This document shows positions 6,715 to 12,925 of a stretch of 12,925 nucleotides of DNA, one piece after another. The first letter of the stretch is position 1; every line of letters begins with the position of its first letter. A model generated the notes under the pieces. It was not told the DNA's origin. It saw only the letters and a program-made list of their open reading frames with translations, and did not search any database. Made by a program: the position numbers and the translations under genes. The stretch comes from DASWKG01 sp036396755 (GTDB taxonomy: Bacteria; Actinomycetota; UBA4738; CALAEC01): NCBI GenBank assembly GCA_036396755.1, contig DASWKG010000170.1:1-12925 (forward strand), written 5' to 3'.

Positions 6715-7377
6715 TCAGAGGAGCATGTCGAGCAGGCCGCTCACGATCGGATCGACGATCGCGAAGATCGGCCCCGGGAACAGGAAGAAGATCACGAGCA
6801 GGAACAGCGCCCCGTACTGCTCCCACGACCGGTAGACCTCCCGCGCCCGGGGAGGCAGGAAGCGCGCGAGCACCTTCGACCCGTCGAGCGGTGGCAGCGG
6901 GATGATGTTGAACACCGCGAGGAGGACGTTCACGAACACGAAGATCAGGAGGAACCGCGGGACCGGGGGGCCGTCGAACAGGCCGAGCACGTCCTCCCGT
7001 CCCGTGACGCGCAGGAGCAGTGCGCCTCCCACCGCCAGGACGAGGTTCGTGAGCGGGCCGGCGAGGGCGATCCACATCGTCTGGCGGTCGGGGTCCTTGA
7101 GGTTCTGGGGATTGAACGGCATCGGCTTGGCGTAGGCGAACACCGGCGTGGTGGCCTGGCCGAACAGCGTGGGAAGCAGCAGCAGCCCGGGAAGGATGAC
7201 CGTCCCGAAGGGATCGATGTGCCTGGCGGGGTTCAGCGTGAGGCGCCCGGAGAGCCGGGGCGTGGTGTCGCCCTGCCGGTCGGCCACGATCCCGTGGCTC
7301 AGCTCGTGCAGGACGAGCGCGGGGAGGAGGGACGCGGCGAAGAGCGCGACCGTGAGGATGTCGATGCCACCGATCAT
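6715..7377 (-). CDS. M50-family site-2-protease-like membrane zinc metalloprotease
   Basis: The product has 220 residues. The zinc-binding HExxH motif is HELSH (24-28) in the first transmembrane segment. The third ligand motif is NIIPLPPLDG (157-166) near the end of the fourth. AGPLTN (106-111) is typical of the same subfamily. Five hydrophobic stretches are visible at about 5-25, 58-73, 100-122, 141-160 and 189-214. There is no PDZ or CBS domain, so this is the short, minimal M50B type rather than RseP/Rip1-like. Such proteases cut substrates within the membrane; the substrate here is unknown. The ATG at 7377 overlaps the stop of the upstream phosphorylase (ATGA), which argues against an in-frame TTG four codons earlier. 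It probably shares the xerD-deoB-deoA transcript. Confidence 0.9.
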   Translation of the reverse strand: MIGGIDILTVALFAASLLPALVLHELSHGIVADRQGDTTPRLSGRLTLNPARHIDPFGTVILPGLLLLPTLFGQATTPVFAYAKPMPFNPQNLKDPDRQTMWIALAGPLTNLVLAVGGALLLRVTGREDVLGLFDGPPVPRFLLIFVFVNVLLAVFNIIPLPPLDGSKVLARFLPPRAREVYRSWEQYGALFLLVIFFLFPGPIFAIVDPIVSGLLDMLL

Positions 7378-8687
7378 GGGCGGTGCCAACCGTACACGAG
7401 GGGGGGTGGCGTGACGCCGTCGTCGGTGAGCCGGATCGCCGCGAGCACCGCGCGGCCGGCCTCCGCGGCGGCCTCCTCGTCGCGCGCGTGCACCTCCCCG
7501 ATCGGCGCGGCCGCGTCGAGCCGGTCACCGATCTTCGGGGTGAAGACCACGCCGACCGCGGGGTCCACCGGGTCGCCCTTGTGCGCCCGGCCCGCGCCCA
7601 GCCCGGCGGCGGCGCGGCCGATCGCCTCGGCGTCGACCTCCGCCAGCCACCCGCCGCGGTCGGCCTCGAGCGGCCGGACGACCGGCGCGCGAGGCAGGAC
7701 GCCGTCGGGATCGTCGACCACCCGCGGGTCCCCGCCCTGCGCCGCCACCATCCGCCGGAACGGCTCGAGTCCCTTCCCCGTCGCGAGGGCCGCGCGCGCG
7801 TGTTCCCGCGCCGCGTCGAGCGCCATACCCTCCGACTCGGCCAGCGCGGCCGCGGCGAACTCGACGACCAGGTCCGCGAGCCGGCCCGGCTCCTCACCTC
7901 GAAGGACGCGAACCGCCTCGGCGACGTCGAGCGCGTTCCCGACGGCCGTCCCGAGTGGCTGCGACATGTCGGTGACCGCGGCCCTCGCCGCGCGGCCCCA
8001 CGCGCCCGCGAGCGCCATGCACGCCCCGGCGAGCTCCGCGGCCGCGTCGGGCGTCTTCATGAACGCCCCGCTCCCCGCCTTCACGTCGAGCAGGATCAGG
8101 TCGGTCTCCACCGCGAGCTTCTTGCACATCACGCTCGCGGCGATGAGCGGTACGCTGTCGATCGTCGCGGTCGCGTCGCGCAGCGCGTAGAGCGCGCCGT
8201 CGGCGGGCACGATGTCCTTGGTCTGCGCGGCGACCGCGCACCCCACCTCCTCGACCTGCCGCTCGAGCTCGTCCGGCCCGAGGTCGGTGCGGAGCCCGGG
8301 GATCGCCTCGAGCTTGTCGAGCGTCCCGCCCGTATGGCCGAGCCCGCGGCCGGAGAGCTTCGCCACCGCGAGGCCGAGCGAGGCCAGGAGCGGCGCGAGC
8401 ACGAGCGTCACGCCGTCGGCCACGCCCCCGGTCGAGTGCTTGTCGACGCTGAACCGCGAGACGCCCCTCATCGGCAGCCTGACCCCCGACTCGACCATCG
8501 CCCTCGTGTACGCGAGCGTCTCGCCGGCGTCCAGACCGCGAAGGTAGGCGGCCATCAGGAACGCCGCCGCGACCTCGTCGCGGATCTCGCCGCGCGCATA
8601 CGACAGCACGAACCCCCGCAGCTCCTCATCGGACAGGCGGTGCCCGTCGCGCTTCCGGGCGACGACGTCGCGGGGGTCGCCGCTCAA
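7374..8687 (-). CDS. deoA: thymidine / pyrimidine-nucleoside phosphorylase
   Basis: The product has 437 residues, as expected for DeoA/Pdp. It splits thymidine (in Pdp-type enzymes also uridine and deoxyuridine) with phosphate, giving the base plus (deoxy)ribose-1-phosphate. Visible motifs are KHSTGG (83-88), the family signature SGRGLGHTGGTLDKLE (112-127), ALRDATATIDSVPLIAASVM with the SVMCKK lysines, LDVKAGSGAFM and DMSQPLGTAVGNALDV. The C-terminal domain resembles Bacillus Pdp (GLGAGRAHKGDPVDPAVG), so pdp is an equally good symbol. The TTG start overlaps the TGA of deoB by 4 nt (TTGA). DeoB, just upstream, uses the sugar phosphate it makes. In the phosphate loop the usual GGVGDxT reads GGVADGV, a mild departure; other active-site residues look intact. 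Confidence 0.95.
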   Translation of the reverse strand: MSGDPRDVVARKRDGHRLSDEELRGFVLSYARGEIRDEVAAAFLMAAYLRGLDAGETLAYTRAMVESGVRLPMRGVSRFSVDKHSTGGVADGVTLVLAPLLASLGLAVAKLSGRGLGHTGGTLDKLEAIPGLRTDLGPDELERQVEEVGCAVAAQTKDIVPADGALYALRDATATIDSVPLIAASVMCKKLAVETDLILLDVKAGSGAFMKTPDAAAELAGACMALAGAWGRAARAAVTDMSQPLGTAVGNALDVAEAVRVLRGEEPGRLADLVVEFAAAALAESEGMALDAAREHARAALATGKGLEPFRRMVAAQGGDPRVVDDPDGVLPRAPVVRPLEADRGGWLAEVDAEAIGRAAAGLGAGRAHKGDPVDPAVGVVFTPKIGDRLDAAAPIGEVHARDEEAAAEAGRAVLAAIRLTDDGVTPPPLVYGWHRP

Positions 8688-9859
8688 TGGAGTCCGAGCT
8701 CCCGGGCGAAGCTCGCGCCGGCCAGCCCGTCAACCGGTGCTGCGAACAGGCCGGCGATCGTCGCGCCCACGTCGCCGAACGTGTCCCTCGTGCCGAGGTC
8801 CACCGTCGGCCTCGAGTCGAGCGCCCCTCCCCCCACGAGCACCGGCACGTACTCGCGCGTGTGGTCGGTGGAGTCGTCGGTCGGGTCGCACCCATGGTCG
8901 CCCGTCAGGAACAGCAGGCCGTCGCCGACCGCCTGCAGCAGCTCGGGCAGCCTCCGATCGAACGCCTCGACGCAGCGCGCGTACCCGGGTGGATCGCTCC
9001 GATGCCCGTACTTCGTGTCGAAGTCGACGAGGTTGGTCACGACGAGAAGATCGCCGTCGCGCCGCAGGTACTCCATCGAGAGGTCGACGCCGTGCTCGTT
9101 GGACTCGGAGTGCCGCGACTCGATCAGCCCCCGGCCCGCGTAGATGTCCCCGATCTTGCCGACGCCGTACACCGGGACGCCGGCCGCCGCGACGCGCTCC
9201 AGGTAGGTCTCCTCCGGCGGCTCCACCGAGAAGTCGCGGCGCTCGTGCGTGCGCTCGAAGGCGCCCGGCTCCCCCACGAACGGGCGAGCGATCACGCGGC
9301 CGACGCGGTGGTCCCCCACCAGCACTCCGCGCGCGATCGCGCACCACTCGTAGAGCGTCTCGAGCGGGACCACGTCCTTGTGGGCCGCGATCTGGAACAC
9401 GGAGTCGGCGCTCGTGTACACGATGGGCCGGCCGGTTCGGAGGTGCTCCTCCCCCAGCTCGGCGATGATGTCGGTCCCCGAGGCGGCCACGTTGCCGAGG
9501 ACCTCGAGGCCGATCCGTTCCTCGAACGGCCGGATCACCTCGGCGGGGAAGCCGTCGGGGTAGGTCGGGAACGGGCGATCAAGCACGATGCCGGCGAGCT
9601 CCCAGTGCCCGGTCGTGGTGTCCTTGCCGGCCGAGCGCTCGCGGAGCCTGCCGTGCGCCGTGCCGACCGACGCCCCCGGCGGCACCCCCTCGACCGCGGT
9701 GACGTGGCCCAGGCCCAGCGCCCCGAGGTTCGGCGCGTCGAGGCCGCCCACCGCTCGCGAGGTGTTCCCGAGCGTGTCGACCTCCGCGTCCCCGTAGTCG
9801 CCCGCGTCGGGCGCCGCCCCCACCCCGAACGAATCGCACACGAGGAGCAGGGCCTTCAT
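8684..9859 (-). CDS. deoB: phosphopentomutase
   Basis: The product has 391 residues, the usual length. This Mn-dependent alkaline-phosphatase-superfamily enzyme interconverts (deoxy)ribose-1-phosphate and -5-phosphate in the cytoplasm, the step after the nucleoside phosphorylase encoded next. Metal-site motifs are in order: CDSFGVGAAPDA near the N-terminus (Asp9), GKDTTTGHWE (78-87) holding the threonine that carries the phosphate in this family, NLVDFDTKYGHR, and TGDHGCDPT. The cap-domain segment TSADSVFQIAAHKD is also typical. The ATG start shares one base with the xerD stop (TGATG). Together with the TTGA overlap into deoA, this implies one polycistronic message. No deoC or deoD is present in the window. 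Confidence 0.97.
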   Translation of the reverse strand: MKALLLVCDSFGVGAAPDAGDYGDAEVDTLGNTSRAVGGLDAPNLGALGLGHVTAVEGVPPGASVGTAHGRLRERSAGKDTTTGHWELAGIVLDRPFPTYPDGFPAEVIRPFEERIGLEVLGNVAASGTDIIAELGEEHLRTGRPIVYTSADSVFQIAAHKDVVPLETLYEWCAIARGVLVGDHRVGRVIARPFVGEPGAFERTHERRDFSVEPPEETYLERVAAAGVPVYGVGKIGDIYAGRGLIESRHSESNEHGVDLSMEYLRRDGDLLVVTNLVDFDTKYGHRSDPPGYARCVEAFDRRLPELLQAVGDGLLFLTGDHGCDPTDDSTDHTREYVPVLVGGGALDSRPTVDLGTRDTFGDVGATIAGLFAAPVDGLAGASFARELGLH

Positions 9860-10803
9860 CAGGCTCCCCGCTTCTTCTGCGCCGGCCGCCGCGCCCGCGG
9901 GTGCGACGTGAAGTAGACCTCGCGCATGTGGTCCTTCGTGACCAGCGTGTAGATCTGGGTCGTCGCCACGCTCGCGTGCCCGAGCAGCTCCTGCACCACG
10001 CGGACGTCGGCACCCCCCTCGAGCAGGTGCGTCGCGAACGAGTGCCGGAGCATGTGCGGCGTCACGTTCCGGCGGATGCCCGCCCGCTTCGCCGCGCCGC
10101 GGACGATGACCGTGCAGCCCTGCCGCGTGAGCCGCCCCCCGCGCTGGTTGAGGAAGAGCGCACCTCGCGACGATCCCGACGCCATCGCGGGCCGGCTCCG
10201 GCGCAGGTAGGACTCGATCGATCCCACCGCGTACCGACCCAGCGGCACGATGCGCTCCTTCGACCCCTTGCCGGTGACCCGCACGCTGCCGCCGTCGAGG
10301 TCGACGTCGTCGACGTCGAGCGAGACGAGCTCGGAGATCCGCAGCCCCGCGCCGTACAGCGTCTCGAGCAGCGCGCGGTCCCGGATCGCCGGCGGCTCCT
10401 GGCCGAGCGGCGCGCGGAGCAGGCCCTCGACCTCCTCGACCGTGAGCGGCTTCGGGAGGTTCCGGGGGATCCGCGGGCGCATCACGCCGAGCGCCGCGTC
10501 CTCGCCGAGCGACCCCTCCCGCACCAGGAACTTATGGAGCGAGCGCACGGCGGCGAGCGCCCGCGCCACCGACGACGCCCGGTACCGCCTCTTCGGCGCG
10601 TACTCCGCCGCCGACAGGTACGCGACGAACGCGGCGATGTCCTCCTCGCGCGCGGCGACGAGGTCCCCGATGCCCCGCTCCTCGAGGAACGCGACGTAGC
10701 GCCGGAGGTCGCGCCGGTAGGCGTCGCGCGTGTTCCGCGACAGCCCTCGCTCGACCGCGAGGTGATCGAGGAACGCGTCAACATGGGCGGCGGCGTCGGC
10801 CAT
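9859..10803 (-). CDS. xerD: tyrosine recombinase XerD
   Basis: The product has 314 residues. XerD-type recombinases resolve chromosome dimers at dif with XerC. The N-terminal SAM-like core-binding domain runs through about 1-100 (FLDHLAVERGLSRNTRDAYR). The catalytic domain shows the full set: Arg155 in GLRISEL, Lys179 in TGKGSKER, His250 and Arg253 in HMLRHSFATHLL, His276 in LLGHASVATTQ and nucleophile Tyr285 in YTLV. The position in the pyrG-to-scpA neighbourhood matches housekeeping XerD in other actinobacteria, not a phage integrase. The ATG has only a weak Shine-Dalgarno (GGTAGCGGGG) and lies 7 nt after the stop of a 32-codon ORF, so translation may be coupled to it. The stop overlaps deoB by one base. 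Confidence 0.96.
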   Translation of the reverse strand: MADAAAHVDAFLDHLAVERGLSRNTRDAYRRDLRRYVAFLEERGIGDLVAAREEDIAAFVAYLSAAEYAPKRRYRASSVARALAAVRSLHKFLVREGSLGEDAALGVMRPRIPRNLPKPLTVEEVEGLLRAPLGQEPPAIRDRALLETLYGAGLRISELVSLDVDDVDLDGGSVRVTGKGSKERIVPLGRYAVGSIESYLRRSRPAMASGSSRGALFLNQRGGRLTRQGCTVIVRGAAKRAGIRRNVTPHMLRHSFATHLLEGGADVRVVQELLGHASVATTQIYTLVTKDHMREVYFTSHPRARRPAQKKRGA

Positions 10804-10810
10804 GGCCCCG

Positions 10811-10909
10811 CTACCCGGCGATGAGCGTCGAGAGCGCCGCCGCCCCGACCGGCCCCGCGGCCACGTGGCCCTCGTGGTCCTTGATCTCCTTCGGGATCCC
10901 GACGTTCAC
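10811..10909 (-). pseudogene. 32-codon remnant of L-alanine dehydrogenase (ald) upstream of xerD
   Basis: A GTG-initiated ORF of 32 codons ends in TAG 7 nt before xerD. Its first 14 residues, MNVGIPKEIKDHEG, match the N-terminus of alanine dehydrogenase (family pattern G-[LIVM]-P-x-E-x3-[NH]-E). The remainder, HVAAGPVG then AAALSTLIAG, is too short to make the enzyme. It can be read in two ways. It may be a decayed continuation of the N-terminal signature (HEGRVALTPAGV...), with the substrate-binding Arg changed to His. Or the Ald N-terminus may be joined in frame to the Ald C-terminus, which commonly ends in a similar GHV...PV..AL stretch. The SD sequence GGGAGGG is intact 6 nt upstream, so it may still be translated as a leader coupled to xerD. 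I recall ald next to xerD in Streptomyces, which supports a relic in situ. Confidence 0.6.
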
Positions 10910-10915
10910 CCCGTG

Positions 10916-10944
10916 CCCTCCCGGTCCGGCGACGGCTCAGGATA
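10916..10944 (-). promoter_or_regulatory. candidate -10 box and ribosome binding site of the ald-remnant/xerD message
   Basis: On the minus strand, TATCCT (10939-10944) fits the TANNNT -10 pattern. GGGAGGG (10916-10922) lies 6 nt before the GTG at 10909. I see no -35 match at 17-18 nt. The site is in the roughly 110 nt divergent gap shared with the plus-strand flavoprotein gene, the only divergent junction in the window, so a promoter is expected here. Confidence 0.35.
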
Positions 10945-11009
10945 CCGCGGGAGGGTACGAGGCCCCGGGGCCGACGGAGGCGTCCGTGGCAGAATGGGCG
11001 ACCCGAGCG

Positions 11010-11016
11010 AAGGAGG
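11010..11016 (+). promoter_or_regulatory. ribosome binding site of the flavoprotein gene
   Basis: AAGGAGG with a 4 nt spacer (CACC) before ATG 11021. It decides this start over an in-frame ATG at 10994 that has no Shine-Dalgarno. Confidence 0.8.
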
Positions 11017-11020
11017 CACC

Positions 11021-11677
11021 ATGGCCGAGTTCGACGCGCTCTTCCTGAACTGCACGCTGAAGCGCTCCCCCGACGTCTCCAACACCGAGGCGCTGTGCCG
11101 GAAGGTGATCGAGTGGTTCGACGGGATGGACGTCGCGTCCGAGATCGTGCGGGTGGTCGACTACCGCGTGCCGACGGGGGTCACCTCCGACGAGGGGGAC
11201 GGCGACGAATGGCCGCTCATCCTCGAGAAGGTGAAGGCGGCGGACATCCTCGTGGTCGCCACGCCCATCTGGTTCGGGGTGCGCTCCTCCGTCTGCCAGC
11301 TGGTGATCGAGCGGCTCGATGGCACCTACCAGGAGCGGAACGCGGTGGGCCAGTACCCGCTCTACAACAAGGTGGCCGGGGTGGTCGTCACCGGCAACGA
11401 GGACGGCGCCCACTCCGCCGCGGAGACGACGCTCTTCAACCTCTGCCACCTCGGGTGCACGATCCCCCCGAACGCCGACACCTACTGGGTGGGCGACGCC
11501 GGGCCGGGGCCCTCCTACATCGAGGCGGGGGGCGAGAACCACCCCTACACCCAGCGGACCACCCGCTGGATGGCGCACAACCTCGTCCACATGGCTCGGA
11601 TCCTCCGGGACAACCCGATCCCGGCCGAGGGGAACACGTTCGAGGAGGACGACGAGCACCGCACCCACATCGGCTGA
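11021..11677 (+). CDS. flavodoxin-fold NAD(P)H-dependent FMN reductase family protein
   Basis: The product has 218 residues. The Rossmann-like flavodoxin fold is shown by the FMN-phosphate loop NCTLKRSPDVSNT (10-22), the ATPIWFGVRSS segment (80-90) that contacts the isoalloxazine ring in this family, and VVVTGNEDGAH (121-131). The last 20 residues are acidic and polar. Such enzymes reduce flavins or quinones with NAD(P)H; the substrate cannot be told. No signal peptide or membrane segment is visible, so it should be cytoplasmic. It is the only plus-strand gene here, divergent from the xerD operon and convergent with pyrG, with just 6 nt between the two stop codons and no terminator between them. 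In the actinobacteria I know, a NUDIX hydrolase gene occupies this position. Composition resembles the neighbours, so I see no sign of recent transfer. Confidence 0.9.
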   Translation: MAEFDALFLNCTLKRSPDVSNTEALCRKVIEWFDGMDVASEIVRVVDYRVPTGVTSDEGDGDEWPLILEKVKAADILVVATPIWFGVRSSVCQLVIERLDGTYQERNAVGQYPLYNKVAGVVVTGNEDGAHSAAETTLFNLCHLGCTIPPNADTYWVGDAGPGPSYIEAGGENHPYTQRTTRWMAHNLVHMARILRDNPIPAEGNTFEEDDEHRTHIG

Positions 11678-11683
11678 GGGAGA

Positions 11684-12925
11684 TCAGGTGGAGGCCGGGG
11701 CGCGCTCGGCCGCTCGCCGGGCCTTCACCGCGGCGCCGACGAACTCGCGGAACAGCGGGTGTGGGCGCGTGGGGCGGGACTTCAGCTCGGGATGGAACTG
11801 GCCGGCGATGAAGAACGGGTGGTCGGGAAGCTCGATGATCTCGACGAGGCGCTCGTCGGGGTTGAGCCCCGAGAACACCATCCCGTGCTCCAGCAGCACC
11901 TTGTGGTAGGCGGGGTTCACCTCGTAGCGGTGGCGGTGCCGCTCGTAGACCACCGCCTCGCCGTACGCCCGCTCGGCGAGCGTCCCCGGCGCGACGTGGC
12001 ACGGCTGGGCCCCCAGCCGCATCGTGCCGCCCATGTCGGTCACGTCCTGCTGCTCGGGGAGCAGGTCGATCACCGGGTCGGGCGTGGCCGGGTCGAACTC
12101 GCTGGAGTTCGCGCTCTCGAGACCGCAGACGTTCCGCGCGAACTCGATCACCGCGCACTGGAGCCCCAGGCAGATACCGAGGAACGGGATCCCGCGCTCG
12201 CGCGCGTACCGGATCGCGTCGACCTTCCCCTCCACGCCGCGCACCCCGAACCCGCCGGGAACGAGCACGGCGTCGACGCCCTCGAGGGTCGCCTCCACGC
12301 CCGACATCGCGATGTCGTCGGACGCCACCCACTTGATGCGCACCCGCACGCCGTGATGGAAGCCGCCGTGGTTGAGCGCCTCGGTGACCGACAGGTACGC
12401 GTCGGGAAGGTTCACGTACTTGCCGACGACGGCGATCGAGACCTCCTCGGTCGCGCCGTCGATCCGGCCGACCAGCGCCTGCCACTCGGTGAGGTCCGGC
12501 TCGGTCTCGGGGAGCTGGAGGTGATCCGCGAGATAGCCGTCGAGCCCCTCGTCGTGCAGCACGAGCGGCACCTCGTAGATCGAGTCGGCGTCGACGGCCG
12601 AGACCACCGCGGCGATCTCGACGTCGCAGAGAAGCGAGATCTTCTCCTTGAGCCCGCGGCCGATGGGCCGGTCCGACCGGCACACGATCGCGTCGGGCTG
12701 GATACCGATCGAGCGCAGCTCGCGGACGGAGTGCTGGGTCGGCTTCGTCTTCAGCTCGCCGGTGGGGCCGATGTGCGGCAGCAGCGAAACGTGGACGAAC
12801 GCGCAGTTCGGGCGGCCGACCTCGTGGCGGAGCTGCCGCACGGCCTCGAGGAACGGGAGGCTCTCGATGTCGCCGACCGTTCCCCCGATCTCGACGATCA
12901 CGACCTCGGCGTGGGGGGGGGGGGG
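11684..12925 (-). CDS. pyrG: CTP synthase, 5' end cut off by window edge
   Basis: About 410 C-terminal residues of a roughly 540-residue enzyme are present; some 130 N-terminal residues, including the P-loop, are missing. PyrG makes CTP from UTP, ATP and glutamine. The synthetase part shows VIVEIGGTVGDIESLPFLEA, GELKTKPTQHSVREL and ICRSDRP-type segments (here VCRSDRP). The class I glutamine amidotransferase domain follows, with the oxyanion-loop region VLVPGGFGVRG, the nucleophile Cys in FLGICLGLQCA (codon at 12170-12172), and the His/Glu pair in GQFHPEL. GGTMRLGAQ and ERHRHRYEVN are also present. The true start lies outside; the GTG at 12901 is an internal Val. The first four visible codons (PPPP) come from a terminal G-run and are not trustworthy. 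Confidence 0.97.
   Translation of the reverse strand, partial: PPPPHAEVVIVEIGGTVGDIESLPFLEAVRQLRHEVGRPNCAFVHVSLLPHIGPTGELKTKPTQHSVRELRSIGIQPDAIVCRSDRPIGRGLKEKISLLCDVEIAAVVSAVDADSIYEVPLVLHDEGLDGYLADHLQLPETEPDLTEWQALVGRIDGATEEVSIAVVGKYVNLPDAYLSVTEALNHGGFHHGVRVRIKWVASDDIAMSGVEATLEGVDAVLVPGGFGVRGVEGKVDAIRYARERGIPFLGICLGLQCAVIEFARNVCGLESANSSEFDPATPDPVIDLLPEQQDVTDMGGTMRLGAQPCHVAPGTLAERAYGEAVVYERHRHRYEVNPAYHKVLLEHGMVFSGLNPDERLVEIIELPDHPFFIAGQFHPELKSRPTRPHPLFREFVGAAVKARRAAERAPAST
12913..12925. other. terminal homopolymer of 13 G's, probable sequencing or assembly artefact
   Basis: The last 13 bases are all G at the very end of the window. In the pyrG frame they read as prolines just before HAEVVIVEIGG, where family members do not, to my knowledge, carry a Pro run. 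Poly-G ends are typical of two-colour Illumina reads carried into a contig tip. Confidence 0.6.

Noticed and set aside
10295..10325. Short GTCGAC/GTCGTC-rich repetitive stretch
   Set aside because: It encodes the Asp-rich DVDDVDLDG segment of XerD between the catalytic Arg and Lys. Simple codon repetition.
9859..10803. Tyrosine recombinase as evidence of an integrated phage or island
   Set aside because: All features and the gene neighbourhood fit housekeeping XerD. There is no tRNA, att-like duplication, excisionase or cargo gene nearby.
11660..11700. Rho-independent terminator between the flavoprotein gene and pyrG
   Set aside because: No stem-loop followed by a T-run is visible on either strand, and only 6 nt separate the two stop codons.

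Overview
This 12.9 kb window is GC-rich DNA (about 70% G+C by eye) from the chromosome of an actinobacterium (Actinomycetota). The evidence is the gene order pyrG ... xerD ... scpA-scpB-rluB-cmk-der, which I recall as the conserved core order in Streptomyces and Mycobacterium, together with frequent GTG/TTG starts and many ATGA/GTGA/TTGA stop-start overlaps. I cannot assign a class with confidence. A deep-branching or uncultivated lineage is possible. Both ends cut a gene, and the right end finishes in 13 G's, so the window may be a whole contig with an artefactual tip.

Layout, right to left along the minus strand. (1) 11684-12925: the C-terminal three quarters of CTP synthase (pyrG). (2) 11021-11677: a plus-strand NAD(P)H:FMN-reductase/flavodoxin-fold gene, convergent with pyrG, in the place where a NUDIX gene commonly sits. 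(3) 10811-10909: a 32-codon remnant that starts like L-alanine dehydrogenase (ald), keeps a good ribosome binding site and ends 7 nt before xerD. (4) 6715-10803: xerD, deoB (phosphopentomutase), a deoA/pdp-type pyrimidine-nucleoside phosphorylase, and an M50 site-2-protease-like membrane peptidase, joined by 1-4 nt overlaps. (5) 2524-6657: scpA, scpB, rluB, cmk, der, also tightly packed and preceded by what looks like a leaderless promoter (TTGAGG-N17-TACCAT-N7-ATG). (6) 1-2451: a large secreted protein, cut by the left edge, with a signal peptide, about eight PQQ-type beta-propeller repeats and at least six RCC1-like repeats that each carry two conserved cysteines.

How the genes fit together: XerD and ScpAB act in chromosome resolution and condensation. 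RluB and Der act on the large ribosomal subunit. Cmk and PyrG supply cytidine nucleotides. The nucleoside phosphorylase and DeoB form a deoxynucleoside catabolic pair, turning thymidine into thymine plus deoxyribose-1-phosphate and then deoxyribose-5-phosphate. This is mostly a housekeeping region, and I see no mobile element, CRISPR array, tRNA or rRNA. The most interesting points are the ald remnant upstream of xerD, the missing canonical start codon of rluB, the leaderless scpA promoter and the cysteine-laddered secreted propeller/RCC1 protein. No stretch longer than about 220 nt lacks a protein-coding gene.
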